Positions 37,461 to 45,718 of a stretch of 64,000 nucleotides of DNA are shown one piece after another. The stretch comes from Lachnospiraceae bacterium. GTDB taxonomy: Bacteria > Bacillota > Clostridia > Lachnospirales > Lachnospiraceae. Below the pieces are notes generated by a model. That model had not been told where the DNA came from. It worked only from the letters and a program-made list of their open reading frames with translations, and did not search any database. Within the stretch, counting starts at the first letter, position 1. Every line of letters begins with the position of its first letter. Location of the stretch: NCBI GenBank assembly GCA_031280955.1, contig JAITGA010000006.1:56375-120374 (forward strand), written 5' to 3'. The translations under genes were made by a program, and so were the position numbers.

Positions 37461-40400
37461 TCATGACGTTTGGTCTAGATAATTATTTAAGGTTTCTGCT
37501 GCTTCATCGAAATCACTATGCAGCAGTTGTTCAGTAACAGTATCCAGCAACTCCTTGACTGCCGCAGGAGAGGGACTCTTCTTCAAATCCTTCAAGATGG
37601 CATCGGCACTATCTTCATCGAAGTCCTCACATGCCGCTTTTACCTCCAATAGTTTCTCTCGCAATGCTTCCATATCGTAATCCTCCTCGGCGATGATGTT
37701 GTCTTCTAACGAAGCGAGACTGTCAACAAATGTCCGCAACAGGCTAAGGAAAAGAGGGGTTTCGGCGGCGATGGTATCGAAGTCTTGGTCACGTCCGCAT
37801 TGCTCCAACTTGCCGGCAGTTTCTGACAAATCCGCTTGCCCGATATTGGCGAGGGCACTTTTCATTCCGTGGGTATGAATGATATATGTACGGATATCGC
37901 TATCGCTTAATGATGCACTCTCTTCAACTATCTTTGCCAAGGCGGCGAGGGATTTTTTTACGTCCCGCAAAAATGATTCAAAGATTTGTGAGTCGATGGA
38001 GTCATGGGCATCAGTTTCAGCAGTATGAGCTTCGGCTTCGGCATTACCTTTTTTCGCCGCGTGTTTTCTCGCTTCTTCGATGACTTCCAACGGTTGCTTA
38101 TCACGTATCATCTTATTTAATATCACGTTCATATGACGGATATCTATCGGTTTGGAAATAAAGTCGTCGAAACCGTTATTGAGGAACATCTCCGCTTGTC
38201 CGACGACGGCATTGGCAGTCAGGGCGACAATTGGCTCTTTGTACTCTGCGTCACGGATTAGCTTGGTTGTTTCCACGCCGTCCATTTCCGGCATCATATG
38301 ATCCATAAAGATGATGTCGTACTTGTTACCGCTGTTTACCCGGTCAAGAGCGGCAAAACCGCTGTCAACCGTTTCGATTTTGAGACCATACGGCATGAGA
38401 AGCCCTCTGGCAACGAAGAGATTCGTTTCCACGTCATCGACAATCAAGACACTGCCATATGGCATCGGATCGCGGTTTATCTTCTCGTGTTTCATCTGTC
38501 CCTTGCTGAGGGTGCGGAAGCGGCGCAGATTATCTGCCAGTTCCTTACCTACCAGCTCCGTACCCGTCTTTGTTTGCGGGATACGGACGGTGAATGTACT
38601 GCCTTTGCCCAACTCACTTTCTACATGTATCGCTCCGCTCATGAAATGAACGAGATTGCTGGTGATGCTCATCCCCAGTCCCGTGCCTTCAGTAGAGCGG
38701 TTGGCTTCAAGATTGAACTGTGAGTATTCCTCAAAGAGTAACTGAACATGTTCGGGACTCATGCCCTGTCCGGTATCGTTTACCTCGAAAACCAACAATA
38801 CATCTTCATCGTTGCCATCAATGACCTCTGAGGTAACACAAAGAGTAACCGTTCCCTCTGCGGTATACTTGAAGGCATTGGAGAGCAGGTTGTTGAGGAT
38901 TTGTTTGACACGAAGCTCATCACCCCACATTTGCGCAGGCGTGTTTTCATCGACATTGATAACGAACTCGATCGGCTTACTGCCAATCCGCATCATGTTG
39001 AGTTGGGCAGTATCGCTAATCATGCTGATTACGTCATAATTGGCATAAAGTAGTTCTAATTTGCCCGACTCAATCTTTGACATGTCGAGAATATCATTGA
39101 TGATGGCAAGTAACATCGTACCGGAATTGTATATCCTCTCCAAGGCATCGCGCAAATCGTCATCGAGACCGTCTCTTTGGAGTTGGATTTCGGTAATACC
39201 CAAGATGGCATTCATCGGGGTACGGATTTCGTGGCTCATCGTACTCAGGAACGCCGTTTTCGCTTGACTGGCGGCTTCGGCATCAAGCCTTTGCTTTTCG
39301 GTATCGTGCAAAATATTCTTGGTTTCGGTCACGTCCAGAAGCGAACCGGCAACACGGATTGCGATTCCTTTTTCATCACGGATGGTTTCGCCGGAGGCTT
39401 GGTAATAAGAATATTTGCCGTTCTTTTTCTTGAGACGGTATTCAACATTGTATGGCGTATGCCCGGTAGTGTCGAGCAAATGCTCTGCAAAGGCGTTTAG
39501 CGTAGCTTCTCTGTCATCCGGGTGCAAGCGATCACTCCAACTGCTGGTGATGTTAGGAAATTCACTTTCATCCTTGAAGCCCAGCATCTGGCGGAATTCG
39601 TCAGACCATATGAAGGTATTGTTGGGATTGCTTAGGTCATTGTGATTGACTTCCATGTCCCACAAACCGATTTTGGTAGCCTTGACCACCAAATCAAGCT
39701 TCGTGAGTTGGAGTCGGCTGTCAGAAGCCTGTTTGTTGCGGTTGATAGCATTGACCAACATCAAGCCGGTAGTGTTGAGGATATTGATGATGTTTTCCGG
39801 GAAACAGCGTTCTTTGATACAGTCATCCACACTGAAGATACCCCAAAACTCATCCTTGTAGAATAAAGGAATAATGATCGTCGATGTAACTCCGAGAGGT
39901 GCGAGGATATCTCGGTCTTCTTTGTGCAAATCGGAAACGGGACCGTTTATACAATCGCCTTGCAAGAACAACTCTTTCCATCTTTGGCTATATGGCAATG
40001 CTGAGCCGATATCTGTTTGCCGCAGAATCTTACCGCTCTCGGAGAGCCATCCGTATTGTAAGACGAAGTGCAGGGTATCGCCGCGCATTTCGTTGAGCCA
40101 TATCTGTACACTGTCGGTATCCAAACAGTTGCCGATAAGTTCCATTCCCTCCAGTAATGATTCCTCGAAGCTCTCTTCGTTGGCGGCTGCCAATAGCACG
40201 ATTGCCAAGTGATTCATTACGTTTAACAACATCCCTCGGTTTTCGATTTCCTCCATCGACTTGAGCCGTTCCCGGCTGGCGATGTTTTCAGCGTGTTCCT
40301 CTTTTGCGTCGTCCATCACCTTTACTAAGCAGTTGTCAGGGATGTTGACCCCCAAGGCAATTTTTCTTGCCATGCTGAGACAGGTCTCGCTGCCGCAGGC

Positions 40401-41561
40401 ACCGCAATCCATGTTTCTCATTTCATCATCGGTTTTGCCGAGCATTTGGAAAGCGACATTGATGTCATTGTCGGATAATTCCGGCGGTTTTTCATCAGAG
40501 GGATGATATTCACGGATAAAATGCGCCAAGTCCAGTTTGTCATCAAACAGTTCTTGTAACATTTGCCGCGGGTTTTCATGATGGTTTTGTAAGAGTGTTT
40601 TGCGGCGGCTGTTCACCTTGCGGTTGAGGGAAAAGATATTGTTTTCGCGGGAACATGCAGTACCGCCATTACAACCATTACGGCAGTTGAGGACATCATA
40701 GATATCCGGCAATAGTTCCTTTGGCAGTTCGGCAAACAGGTCAAGCGATTCATAAATATCAAAACCACCCGCCTCATCTACTTCAATGGAATCACCGAGA
40801 TAGTATTCGAGGTTCTCTTTCATTCCCCCAATAGCAGAAAAAATCGAACCGATACCGGCTTCATGGCAGTCAAAATCAGTCTCTTCCTTAGGCAGGACGA
40901 TATGGTTTCTTTCCATATATTCATTTAATGCGGTAAAGGTGATGTTGTAGTCGGCTAACTTCGTTGCCTCAAACTCTACTGTTTTGGCGATACATGGGGA
41001 AAGAGCGGCAATTTTGCCGGTAATGCCATTGTATTCTTTCATGTATATGGAAGTACACGCCATCGGGCTATGGATAGGAGATAGGCTCTCAATCAAATCG
41101 TGACGGTAGACCTCACAGTAGGCAACGATAGGCGGACATGGCTGCGCTATCATTGGTGCAGGTTTGTTTTGCTCAATGTGTTTGATGTGCGCCCAGACGC
41201 AGATGTCAGCTCCGAGCGACACGTCGTATATCTCTTTGACCCCCAGTTGCCGAAGCCATGTGAACAGGTTTTGCCAATTGTCGATGTTCGTCCTGACCGC
41301 CGGGGCAACGATGAGGGATATCGCCTCGCCTTTTGCCAAATCAGCAAAAAATTGTTCGGTGTCATCGCCGTGGAAGCGGGCGTTGTGGTGACATGCAGTG
41401 ATACACCAACCGCAGTGAATACATTTGTCGTGGTTGATTTCTACTTTTACCCTGCCCATGCTGTCAAGGAAAGTCATGTTAGCCATTTCCATCGGACATT
41501 CGCGGACACATCGGTTACAACCTACGCACAGTTCTTGCTTTGTTTGAATAAGTCCAAGCAC
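37461..41561 (-). CDS. Hybrid histidine kinase with N-terminal sensory [FeFe]-hydrogenase domain
   Basis: 1366 aa, cytoplasmic. The start is a GTG with GGAG eight bases before; an earlier GTG at 41705 has no site and adds 48 odd residues. Order: two [4Fe-4S] ferredoxin motifs (C12/15/18/22 and C47/50/53/57); an [FeFe]-hydrogenase H-cluster domain (about 75-310) with the four cubane ligands C142 (QPCPP), C190 (SPCIAK), C293 and C297 (NCRNGC); a PF04060-type Fe-S domain (C386, C389, C394, C411); GAF (about 440-620); PAS (about 630-760); HisKA (H777); HATPase_c; receiver (D1087); HPt (H1231); helical tail. The catalytic proton-transfer Cys of TSCCPGW is replaced by Pro, as expected for a sensory group C-like domain rather than an enzyme. 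It likely senses H2 or redox state. Confidence 0.92.
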   Translation of the reverse strand: MLGLIQTKQELCVGCNRCVRECPMEMANMTFLDSMGRVKVEINHDKCIHCGWCITACHHNARFHGDDTEQFFADLAKGEAISLIVAPAVRTNIDNWQNLFTWLRQLGVKEIYDVSLGADICVWAHIKHIEQNKPAPMIAQPCPPIVAYCEVYRHDLIESLSPIHSPMACTSIYMKEYNGITGKIAALSPCIAKTVEFEATKLADYNITFTALNEYMERNHIVLPKEETDFDCHEAGIGSIFSAIGGMKENLEYYLGDSIEVDEAGGFDIYESLDLFAELPKELLPDIYDVLNCRNGCNGGTACSRENNIFSLNRKVNSRRKTLLQNHHENPRQMLQELFDDKLDLAHFIREYHPSDEKPPELSDNDINVAFQMLGKTDDEMRNMDCGACGSETCLSMARKIALGVNIPDNCLVKVMDDAKEEHAENIASRERLKSMEEIENRGMLLNVMNHLAIVLLAAANEESFEESLLEGMELIGNCLDTDSVQIWLNEMRGDTLHFVLQYGWLSESGKILRQTDIGSALPYSQRWKELFLQGDCINGPVSDLHKEDRDILAPLGVTSTIIIPLFYKDEFWGIFSVDDCIKERCFPENIINILNTTGLMLVNAINRNKQASDSRLQLTKLDLVVKATKIGLWDMEVNHNDLSNPNNTFIWSDEFRQMLGFKDESEFPNITSSWSDRLHPDDREATLNAFAEHLLDTTGHTPYNVEYRLKKKNGKYSYYQASGETIRDEKGIAIRVAGSLLDVTETKNILHDTEKQRLDAEAASQAKTAFLSTMSHEIRTPMNAILGITEIQLQRDGLDDDLRDALERIYNSGTMLLAIINDILDMSKIESGKLELLYANYDVISMISDTAQLNMMRIGSKPIEFVINVDENTPAQMWGDELRVKQILNNLLSNAFKYTAEGTVTLCVTSEVIDGNDEDVLLVFEVNDTGQGMSPEHVQLLFEEYSQFNLEANRSTEGTGLGMSITSNLVHFMSGAIHVESELGKGSTFTVRIPQTKTGTELVGKELADNLRRFRTLSKGQMKHEKINRDPMPYGSVLIVDDVETNLFVARGLLMPYGLKIETVDSGFAALDRVNSGNKYDIIFMDHMMPEMDGVETTKLIRDAEYKEPIVALTANAVVGQAEMFLNNGFDDFISKPIDIRHMNVILNKMIRDKQPLEVIEEARKHAAKKGNAEAEAHTAETDAHDSIDSQIFESFLRDVKKSLAALAKIVEESASLSDSDIRTYIIHTHGMKSALANIGQADLSETAGKLEQCGRDQDFDTIAAETPLFLSLLRTFVDSLASLEDNIIAEEDYDMEALREKLLEVKAACEDFDEDSADAILKDLKKSPSPAAVKELLDTVTEQLLHSDFDEAAETLNNYLDQTS

Positions 41562-41569
41562 TTTTTGAT

Positions 41570-41573
41570 CTCC
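41570..41573 (-). promoter_or_regulatory. Ribosome site deciding the hydrogenase-kinase start
   Basis: GGAG read on the minus strand, eight bases before the GTG at 41559-41561, directly ahead of the ferredoxin motif. No comparable site precedes the in-frame GTG at 41705 or the ATGs near 41690. Confidence 0.7.
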
Positions 41574-41596
41574 ATTATGAGGTAAACGAGTAGCCA

Positions 41597-41618
41597 ACCC
41601 TAGATGAATCATCAGGGT
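41597..41618 (-). promoter_or_regulatory. Leader hairpin of the hydrogenase-kinase transcript
   Basis: In the roughly 155-base leader, ACCCT-GATG pairs with CATC-AGGGT around a 3-base loop with one bulged T, 24 bases before the ribosome site. It could modulate translation; there is no T-run. Confidence 0.4.
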
Positions 41619-41725
41619 GAGGGTAGTTGATTTTTCTTCTTCATATAACCAAAATCTCTGCCAATAGGGACAAAAACGAACTGTCATCATTGCATAATAA
41701 TTCACAAAAAATGTCAGTAATAGGA

Positions 41726-41754
41726 ACTATAAAGCAAAATGGCGGTTATGTCAA
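41726..41754 (-). promoter_or_regulatory. Promoter of the hydrogenase-kinase operon
   Basis: A perfect TTGACA (41749-41754), a 17-base spacer and TATAGT (41726-41731) on the minus strand. Transcription should start near 41719. Confidence 0.82.
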
Positions 41755-41794
41755 GTAAAGTGGTGAATAAAACTGAGAAAAAGGCAAAGTAATT

Positions 41795-41823
41795 TTACAA
41801 TAATACTATAGGCATGTTATAAT
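41795..41823 (+). promoter_or_regulatory. Promoter of the DUF3791-DUF3990 pair
   Basis: TTACAA (41795-41800), a 17-base spacer and a perfect TATAAT (41818-41823), 43 bases before the start codon. It is divergent from the hydrogenase-kinase promoter, 40 bases away. Confidence 0.72.
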
Positions 41824-41866
41824 TAAGTTCATATGATAATGCTTAGTAAAGGATGGTGATAAGCAA

Positions 41867-42100
41867 GTGAGTAAAACATTACAAAGAGAGACAGATAGAG
41901 CCGTGTGGTTGGTCAATGTAGTGCAATATACGGCAGAAGAACTTGATATGCCGATTACAGATACACTACGACTGTTAAATAATAAAGGTTTGGTGGCTCA
42001 GGTGTTGGCAGGCTATAAAGTTTTGCACACACAAGGTTATGAATATATGGCAGAGTTGCTCGCCGATGAGTTGCGTAAGGTAGGAGCTATTGTGTCATGA
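41867..42100 (+). CDS. DUF3791-like small protein (partner of DUF3990)
   Basis: 77 aa starting at a GTG with an AAGGATGG site. The sequence is mostly helical, with TDRAVWLVNVVQYTAEELDMP and a later LLNNKGLVAQVLAGYKVLHTQG, in the style of DUF3791. DUF3791 and DUF3990 genes commonly sit side by side. The stop overlaps the start of the next gene by four bases (ATGA). By size, order and coupling it could be the antitoxin-like member of a two-gene module, but this is not demonstrated. Confidence 0.75.
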   Translation: MSKTLQRETDRAVWLVNVVQYTAEELDMPITDTLRLLNNKGLVAQVLAGYKVLHTQGYEYMAELLADELRKVGAIVS

Positions 42101-42651
42101 ACTTTCTTTACCACGGAACAACCGAAGTGATAGGGGAAATATGCTTTGCCAAATGTCGGTCTCGTACAGACTTTGGCAAAGGTTTTTATATGTCTGATAA
42201 ACTTAGGATAGCGCGGGACTGGGCGGTTGGCAAACCTAGTTTAGATGTAAAAGTACCTACTGTGATGAGGTATGAAATAAATAACGCAATACATTCTGAT
42301 ATAAATATCAAGCGGCTTGATTTTAGTGACCCTACGAAGGAGTGGCTCAATTTCGTGAAAGACAACAGGCGCAAGGGAAAGGCTAGTGATATAATAGTCG
42401 AACCAAGACATAACTATGATGTAGTAAGCGGACCGATTGCAGATGATAAAGTAGTGGATGTAGTGGTTGAGTATTGTAACGGTTTAATTACTGTTGATGA
42501 GGCTATATTGAGAATTAAAGCCATGCCAAACGTAATACAGACTAGTTTTCATACAAATCTTGCATTGAGTTATATATCCTTTACTTCATACTCTCAATAC
42601 AATAATAATGAATGGAGTGAATGGAAATCAAGTTCGGAATTGCCAGCATAG
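42097..42651 (+). CDS. DUF3990 protein, ADP-ribosyltransferase-like
   Basis: 184 aa. The N-terminus has LYHGTTEVI, then SRTDFGKGFYMSD and ARDWAV, the conserved DUF3990 pattern; an H-G-T segment followed by an FGKGFY segment resembles the NAD-binding H and Y motifs of ADP-ribosyltransferase-fold proteins. A later VSGPIADD and DEAI helix also match. It may be a toxin acting by ADP-ribosylation, held in check by the coupled upstream protein; substrate and activity are unknown. It is convergent with an ABC exporter. Confidence 0.8.
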   Translation: MNFLYHGTTEVIGEICFAKCRSRTDFGKGFYMSDKLRIARDWAVGKPSLDVKVPTVMRYEINNAIHSDINIKRLDFSDPTKEWLNFVKDNRRKGKASDIIVEPRHNYDVVSGPIADDKVVDVVVEYCNGLITVDEAILRIKAMPNVIQTSFHTNLALSYISFTSYSQYNNNEWSEWKSSSELPA

Positions 42652-42664
42652 CTTCATAAAATCA

Positions 42665-42687
42665 AGGCAGAGCTTTACACCCTGCCT
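42665..42687 (+). terminator. Possible terminator after the DUF3990 gene
   Basis: AGGCAG and CTGCCT form a 6-base stem with an 11-base loop, followed by a T-rich but interrupted tail. It lies 14 bases after the stop. Confidence 0.4.
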
Positions 42688-42714
42688 AAGCTTTCTTTAC
42701 TATTACAGCAACAT

Positions 42715-43887
42715 CTATTTATCAAAAACGATCTTCTCACTATTAAACATTTTCGCAAGCAAAGCCACACAAATGAGTACATATAAAGTATTGGCGGCGA
42801 TGGTGACGGCGATATTGCCTACCGATGCTTCAAACTGCATAATCGCAGTGACACACTGGGCACTGTTGAAGACAGGAATCAAGTAATAGATGATTTCATC
42901 GGGACCACCGCCTGTGAGCATCCCTGCCATTCCGCAGAGCATAGTTACAATCATTACCGGCATCGTGAGAGCAGTAGCTTCTTTTACTGATTTGGCATAC
43001 GCTGACAGTACTGATAGTATCGCCACAAAAAGAAGCGTGGTAAAAACAGCGATGACACCAAGCAATAAAAAGTCTGAAATTTCATAAAAATTCGTGTTGG
43101 TATCGCTTCCCAAATTTACCATATTTGGCATCGATAACATAATCGCAATCATACTGACGACCGCACTCATAAGCCCAAAGAGGGAAATGCTGAGGATTTT
43201 ACCAAAAGCCATGTCACGCCGCTTTGTGGGGGTGACAAGGATAGTACCGAGAGTTCCCCGCTCTTTTTCCCCGGCAATTGATTCAGGGGCAATCGCCTGA
43301 CAACCGCTAAAAATAAATAATATGAAGAGCATTGCCACCAAAGCACCCATAAACGCTCCGAAGATATCAGCATCGGTTGCCAAATCGACCCCCTCAATGG
43401 AAAAACGGTGTGTCAGTGAATAGTGGTATTTTTCCAGAATATCTGACATCATATAATATGCCGATGAAGACTCGGAGCGTGCTTGATTGCCCCAAAGAGT
43501 CACCGTTGGAGCGGTTTCACCGGAGGTAATATCGAAAGCAGCCACAAGTTCATCGAAATCAGGAGGAAACACCATGAGTAAATCGGTGTTACGGTCAGAA
43601 ATCCTTTGGATAAGGCTCTCGATATCCGCCTCGGAAGCGGGGATGACATTGATATTTAGCGGGACTTGTGAGACAATTGTATTCACCGATTCAGGCATGT
43701 TGACGACATGGATTTGGTATTTGTAATCCTCAGCAACACTAATCATATTACTGGTAAAATTGCCAACCAAGGTATACATTACATAAATCATCACCCCCGG
43801 CATGACTACCGCGGTTAAGAATAGCCTTCTATCCATAAATATACGTGTACATTCTTTTTTGAAAATCGTAATTATATTGTTTTTCAT
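42715..43887 (-). CDS. ABC transporter permease (ABC-2 type, NatB-like)
   Basis: 390 aa. One N-terminal membrane helix (about 22-42), a large extracytoplasmic domain to about residue 180, then five helices to the end, the layout of ABC-2 type exporters such as NatB. The cytoplasmic loop with GEKERGTLGTILVTPTKRRD is the conserved ABC-2 signature. It should form an export complex with the ATPase encoded just upstream (2-base gap). The substrate is not evident; NatAB of Bacillus exports sodium, but related pairs serve other roles. Confidence 0.9.
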   Translation of the reverse strand: MKNNIITIFKKECTRIFMDRRLFLTAVVMPGVMIYVMYTLVGNFTSNMISVAEDYKYQIHVVNMPESVNTIVSQVPLNINVIPASEADIESLIQRISDRNTDLLMVFPPDFDELVAAFDITSGETAPTVTLWGNQARSESSSAYYMMSDILEKYHYSLTHRFSIEGVDLATDADIFGAFMGALVAMLFILFIFSGCQAIAPESIAGEKERGTLGTILVTPTKRRDMAFGKILSISLFGLMSAVVSMIAIMLSMPNMVNLGSDTNTNFYEISDFLLLGVIAVFTTLLFVAILSVLSAYAKSVKEATALTMPVMIVTMLCGMAGMLTGGGPDEIIYYLIPVFNSAQCVTAIMQFEASVGNIAVTIAANTLYVLICVALLAKMFNSEKIVFDK

Positions 43888-43889
43888 GA

Positions 43890-44687
43890 TTAGATTACCT
43901 CCTTCGTGGTGGCAGTATAAATGTCAAAAAACGTATCTTCCAATGATTTGCCGCCGACGATATTGGCGATGGTGTCGCAAGCAACCATTTGACCATTGAT
44001 AATAATGCCTACTCGGTCACAAAGTCCTTCTAATAAGGTAAAAATGTGTGATGAAAGGATTACGCTTTTGCCCTGCATTTTAAGCTCTACGAGGAAATCC
44101 GTCACTACCTTTGAGGTGATGACATCGAGACCGTTGGTCGGTTCGTCAAAAATAATGATACTAGGGTCGTGTACAATCGAGACGGCAAGGGAAATCTTCT
44201 GCTTCATGCCTTGTGAGAGATTTGCCACTTTGACCTCTGCGAACTGGTCAATGCCGAACCTGGCAAACAAATCTTGCTTGCGCTTGTCCGCAGCCTCCTT
44301 TGCGATACCATGTAGTTGGGAAAAGTAGTCATACAAATAATTGGGGGTAAAATAATCATCCAACTTCAACTCGTTGGTGAGAAAACCGATATTTCGCCGC
44401 ACTTCGTGCGGTTGCTTGATGATACTATAGCCGCCGACAGTCGCATCGCCGGAAACAGGGTTGATGAGGGTCGCAAGCATACGCATTACCGTAGTCTTCC
44501 CCGCACCATTGGGTCCAAGCAAACCGAAGACCTCTCCCTCATATGACTTGAAACTGACATCGTCAACCGCCGTGAGGGTAGCATTTTTCGTATTTCGCAA
44601 TTGTTGTTGCTTCTTCGATAGTTTGAATGTCTTGGTGAGATTGTTGACGCTTAGAATTTCGTTTTCGGTATTGGGTTTGTTGCCCAT
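43890..44687 (-). CDS. ABC transporter ATP-binding protein (NatA-like)
   Basis: 265 aa. Walker A GPNGAGKTT near residue 58, the Q-loop region NIGFLTNEL, signature LSQGMKQK near 150, Walker B IIIFDEPTNGLD and the switch His in ILSSH are all present, so it should be an active ATPase. It powers the ABC-2 permease that follows directly. A GGGGAC site precedes the ATG. Confidence 0.93.
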   Translation of the reverse strand: MGNKPNTENEILSVNNLTKTFKLSKKQQQLRNTKNATLTAVDDVSFKSYEGEVFGLLGPNGAGKTTVMRMLATLINPVSGDATVGGYSIIKQPHEVRRNIGFLTNELKLDDYFTPNYLYDYFSQLHGIAKEAADKRKQDLFARFGIDQFAEVKVANLSQGMKQKISLAVSIVHDPSIIIFDEPTNGLDVITSKVVTDFLVELKMQGKSVILSSHIFTLLEGLCDRVGIIINGQMVACDTIANIVGGKSLEDTFFDIYTATTKEVI

Positions 44688-44795
44688 TGTTTCAGTCCCC
44701 CTCTTTGGTGATAATGTTTTTTATTGTAAAATGCAATAGGGAAAATGTCAAGGGGGAGGGGAGGAGAATTTACTTTTTAGGAATGATTTCATTTA

Positions 44796-45191
44796 TTAGG
44801 ATAATAGTAATCCATTGATGTATTCCATGATTTTCTCAGCGTACCCTAATGCTATTTCGCTGTCAGATTCTACTAGTTCAAATTCAGTTGGATAGCGTGG
44901 TAACACGCCATATAAAGTGAGCGCGTCTGCTTCACGGAAGAATTTAACTAGCCCATCTTCATATTCAATACACATTTTCAATAGTTTGGTTAAATCATGA
45001 GTTTTCGGGGGTAATACTCCATTTGATACTAAAAATCCTTTCATTGCCTTCTCGCTAGCTTGTTGTGCGTGAAAGCAAATTATTTCAATCGGCATTGGTC
45101 GATGAAGTTCATATATTCGGCGAGCGGTAATTAAATCCATATTTGCCAGCCTTAGCCATTCTTCATGTGTGCCAATATACTCATTTTTCAT
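44796..45191 (-). CDS. HEPN domain protein (second MNT-HEPN pair)
   Basis: 131 aa. The start is the ATG that overlaps the end of the upstream nucleotidyltransferase by 11 bases, exactly as in the pair at 13973-14690. Shared features with that paralogue are ANMDLITAR, CFHAQQASEKAMKG, PPKTHDL and LYGVLPRYP. The RxxxxH ribonuclease motif is not seen, so toxicity cannot be predicted. The two HEPN proteins are clearly homologous but well diverged, which argues for separate acquisition or old duplication. Confidence 0.85.
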   Translation of the reverse strand: MKNEYIGTHEEWLRLANMDLITARRIYELHRPMPIEIICFHAQQASEKAMKGFLVSNGVLPPKTHDLTKLLKMCIEYEDGLVKFFREADALTLYGVLPRYPTEFELVESDSEIALGYAEKIMEYINGLLLS

Positions 45192-45501
45192 AAAGTAAAA
45201 CCCCCTCACTTGCGATTTTACGCTCCAAGGTAACCTCGTTTGAACGACGATTGAATATCTCGGCTGTTCCTGCCAATATATCAACAGCACCGACTTTCAT
45301 GTCCCACAAAACTGAACGCGCAACAATTGCGGCATCAATCGGGCGCATACCGCTATTGTTGGGAATCACCATATAGAAATCATAATCACTATCACTATTC
45401 GGTGTTCCATAAGCATACGAGCCGAATAAATACAGTTTTTCGACATCAACAGTTGCTATAATGCGGTCTTTTATTTTTAGGATTTCTTCGTTAGTTATCA
45501 T
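45181..45501 (-). CDS. MNT-type minimal nucleotidyltransferase (second pair)
   Basis: 106 aa. It has the GSYAYGT signature and SDYDFYMV, giving the G-S-x-D-x-D metal and nucleotide site, with a further D in AVDIL. The C-terminal FNRRSNEVTLERKI matches the [14 protein letters not shown] of the first copy. It is the likely partner, and possibly antitoxin, of the coupled HEPN protein. A palindrome overlapping the promoter suggests autoregulation. Confidence 0.85.
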   Translation of the reverse strand: MITNEEILKIKDRIIATVDVEKLYLFGSYAYGTPNSDSDYDFYMVIPNNSGMRPIDAAIVARSVLWDMKVGAVDILAGTAEIFNRRSNEVTLERKIASEGVLLYEK

Positions 45502-45546
45502 AATAATAACTTTCTTATGTCTTTTTGTTTATTAAGTATCAATTCA

Positions 45547-45576
45547 ATTGTAGCACACTTTAACGGCAAATTACAA
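45547..45576 (-). promoter_or_regulatory. Promoter of the second MNT-HEPN pair
   Basis: TTGTAA (45571-45576), an 18-base spacer and TACAAT (45547-45552) on the minus strand, 46 bases before the start codon. Confidence 0.55.
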
Positions 45577-45584
45577 TTTGTAAT
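45570..45584. promoter_or_regulatory. Palindrome overlapping the MNT-HEPN promoter
   Basis: ATTACAA-T-TTGTAAT is a perfect palindrome with a single central base. It covers the -35 hexamer and is a candidate operator. Confidence 0.5.
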
Positions 45585-45718
45585 CATTTTTAGTTAGTGA
45601 TATGATGTGTAGTAACATAAATGTGGTTTCTATTATGACTGGTGTTTGAAAGAAATGCCAAGAAATAATCACGATTAGAGCAAAATAAGAGGCGTTAAAC
45701 TATACGAGGATTTTTGCC

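Noticed and set aside
37461..41561. Catalytic [FeFe] hydrogenase
   Set aside because: The proton-transfer Cys is replaced by Pro, the Met before the second Cys ligand is Ser, and the domain is fused to a kinase; a sensor is more likely.
41562..41705. Longer N-terminus (48 residues) for the hydrogenase-type kinase
   Set aside because: The GTG at 41705 has no ribosome site and the extension shows no domain; the GTG at 41561 has GGAG at 8 bases and starts just before the ferredoxin motif.
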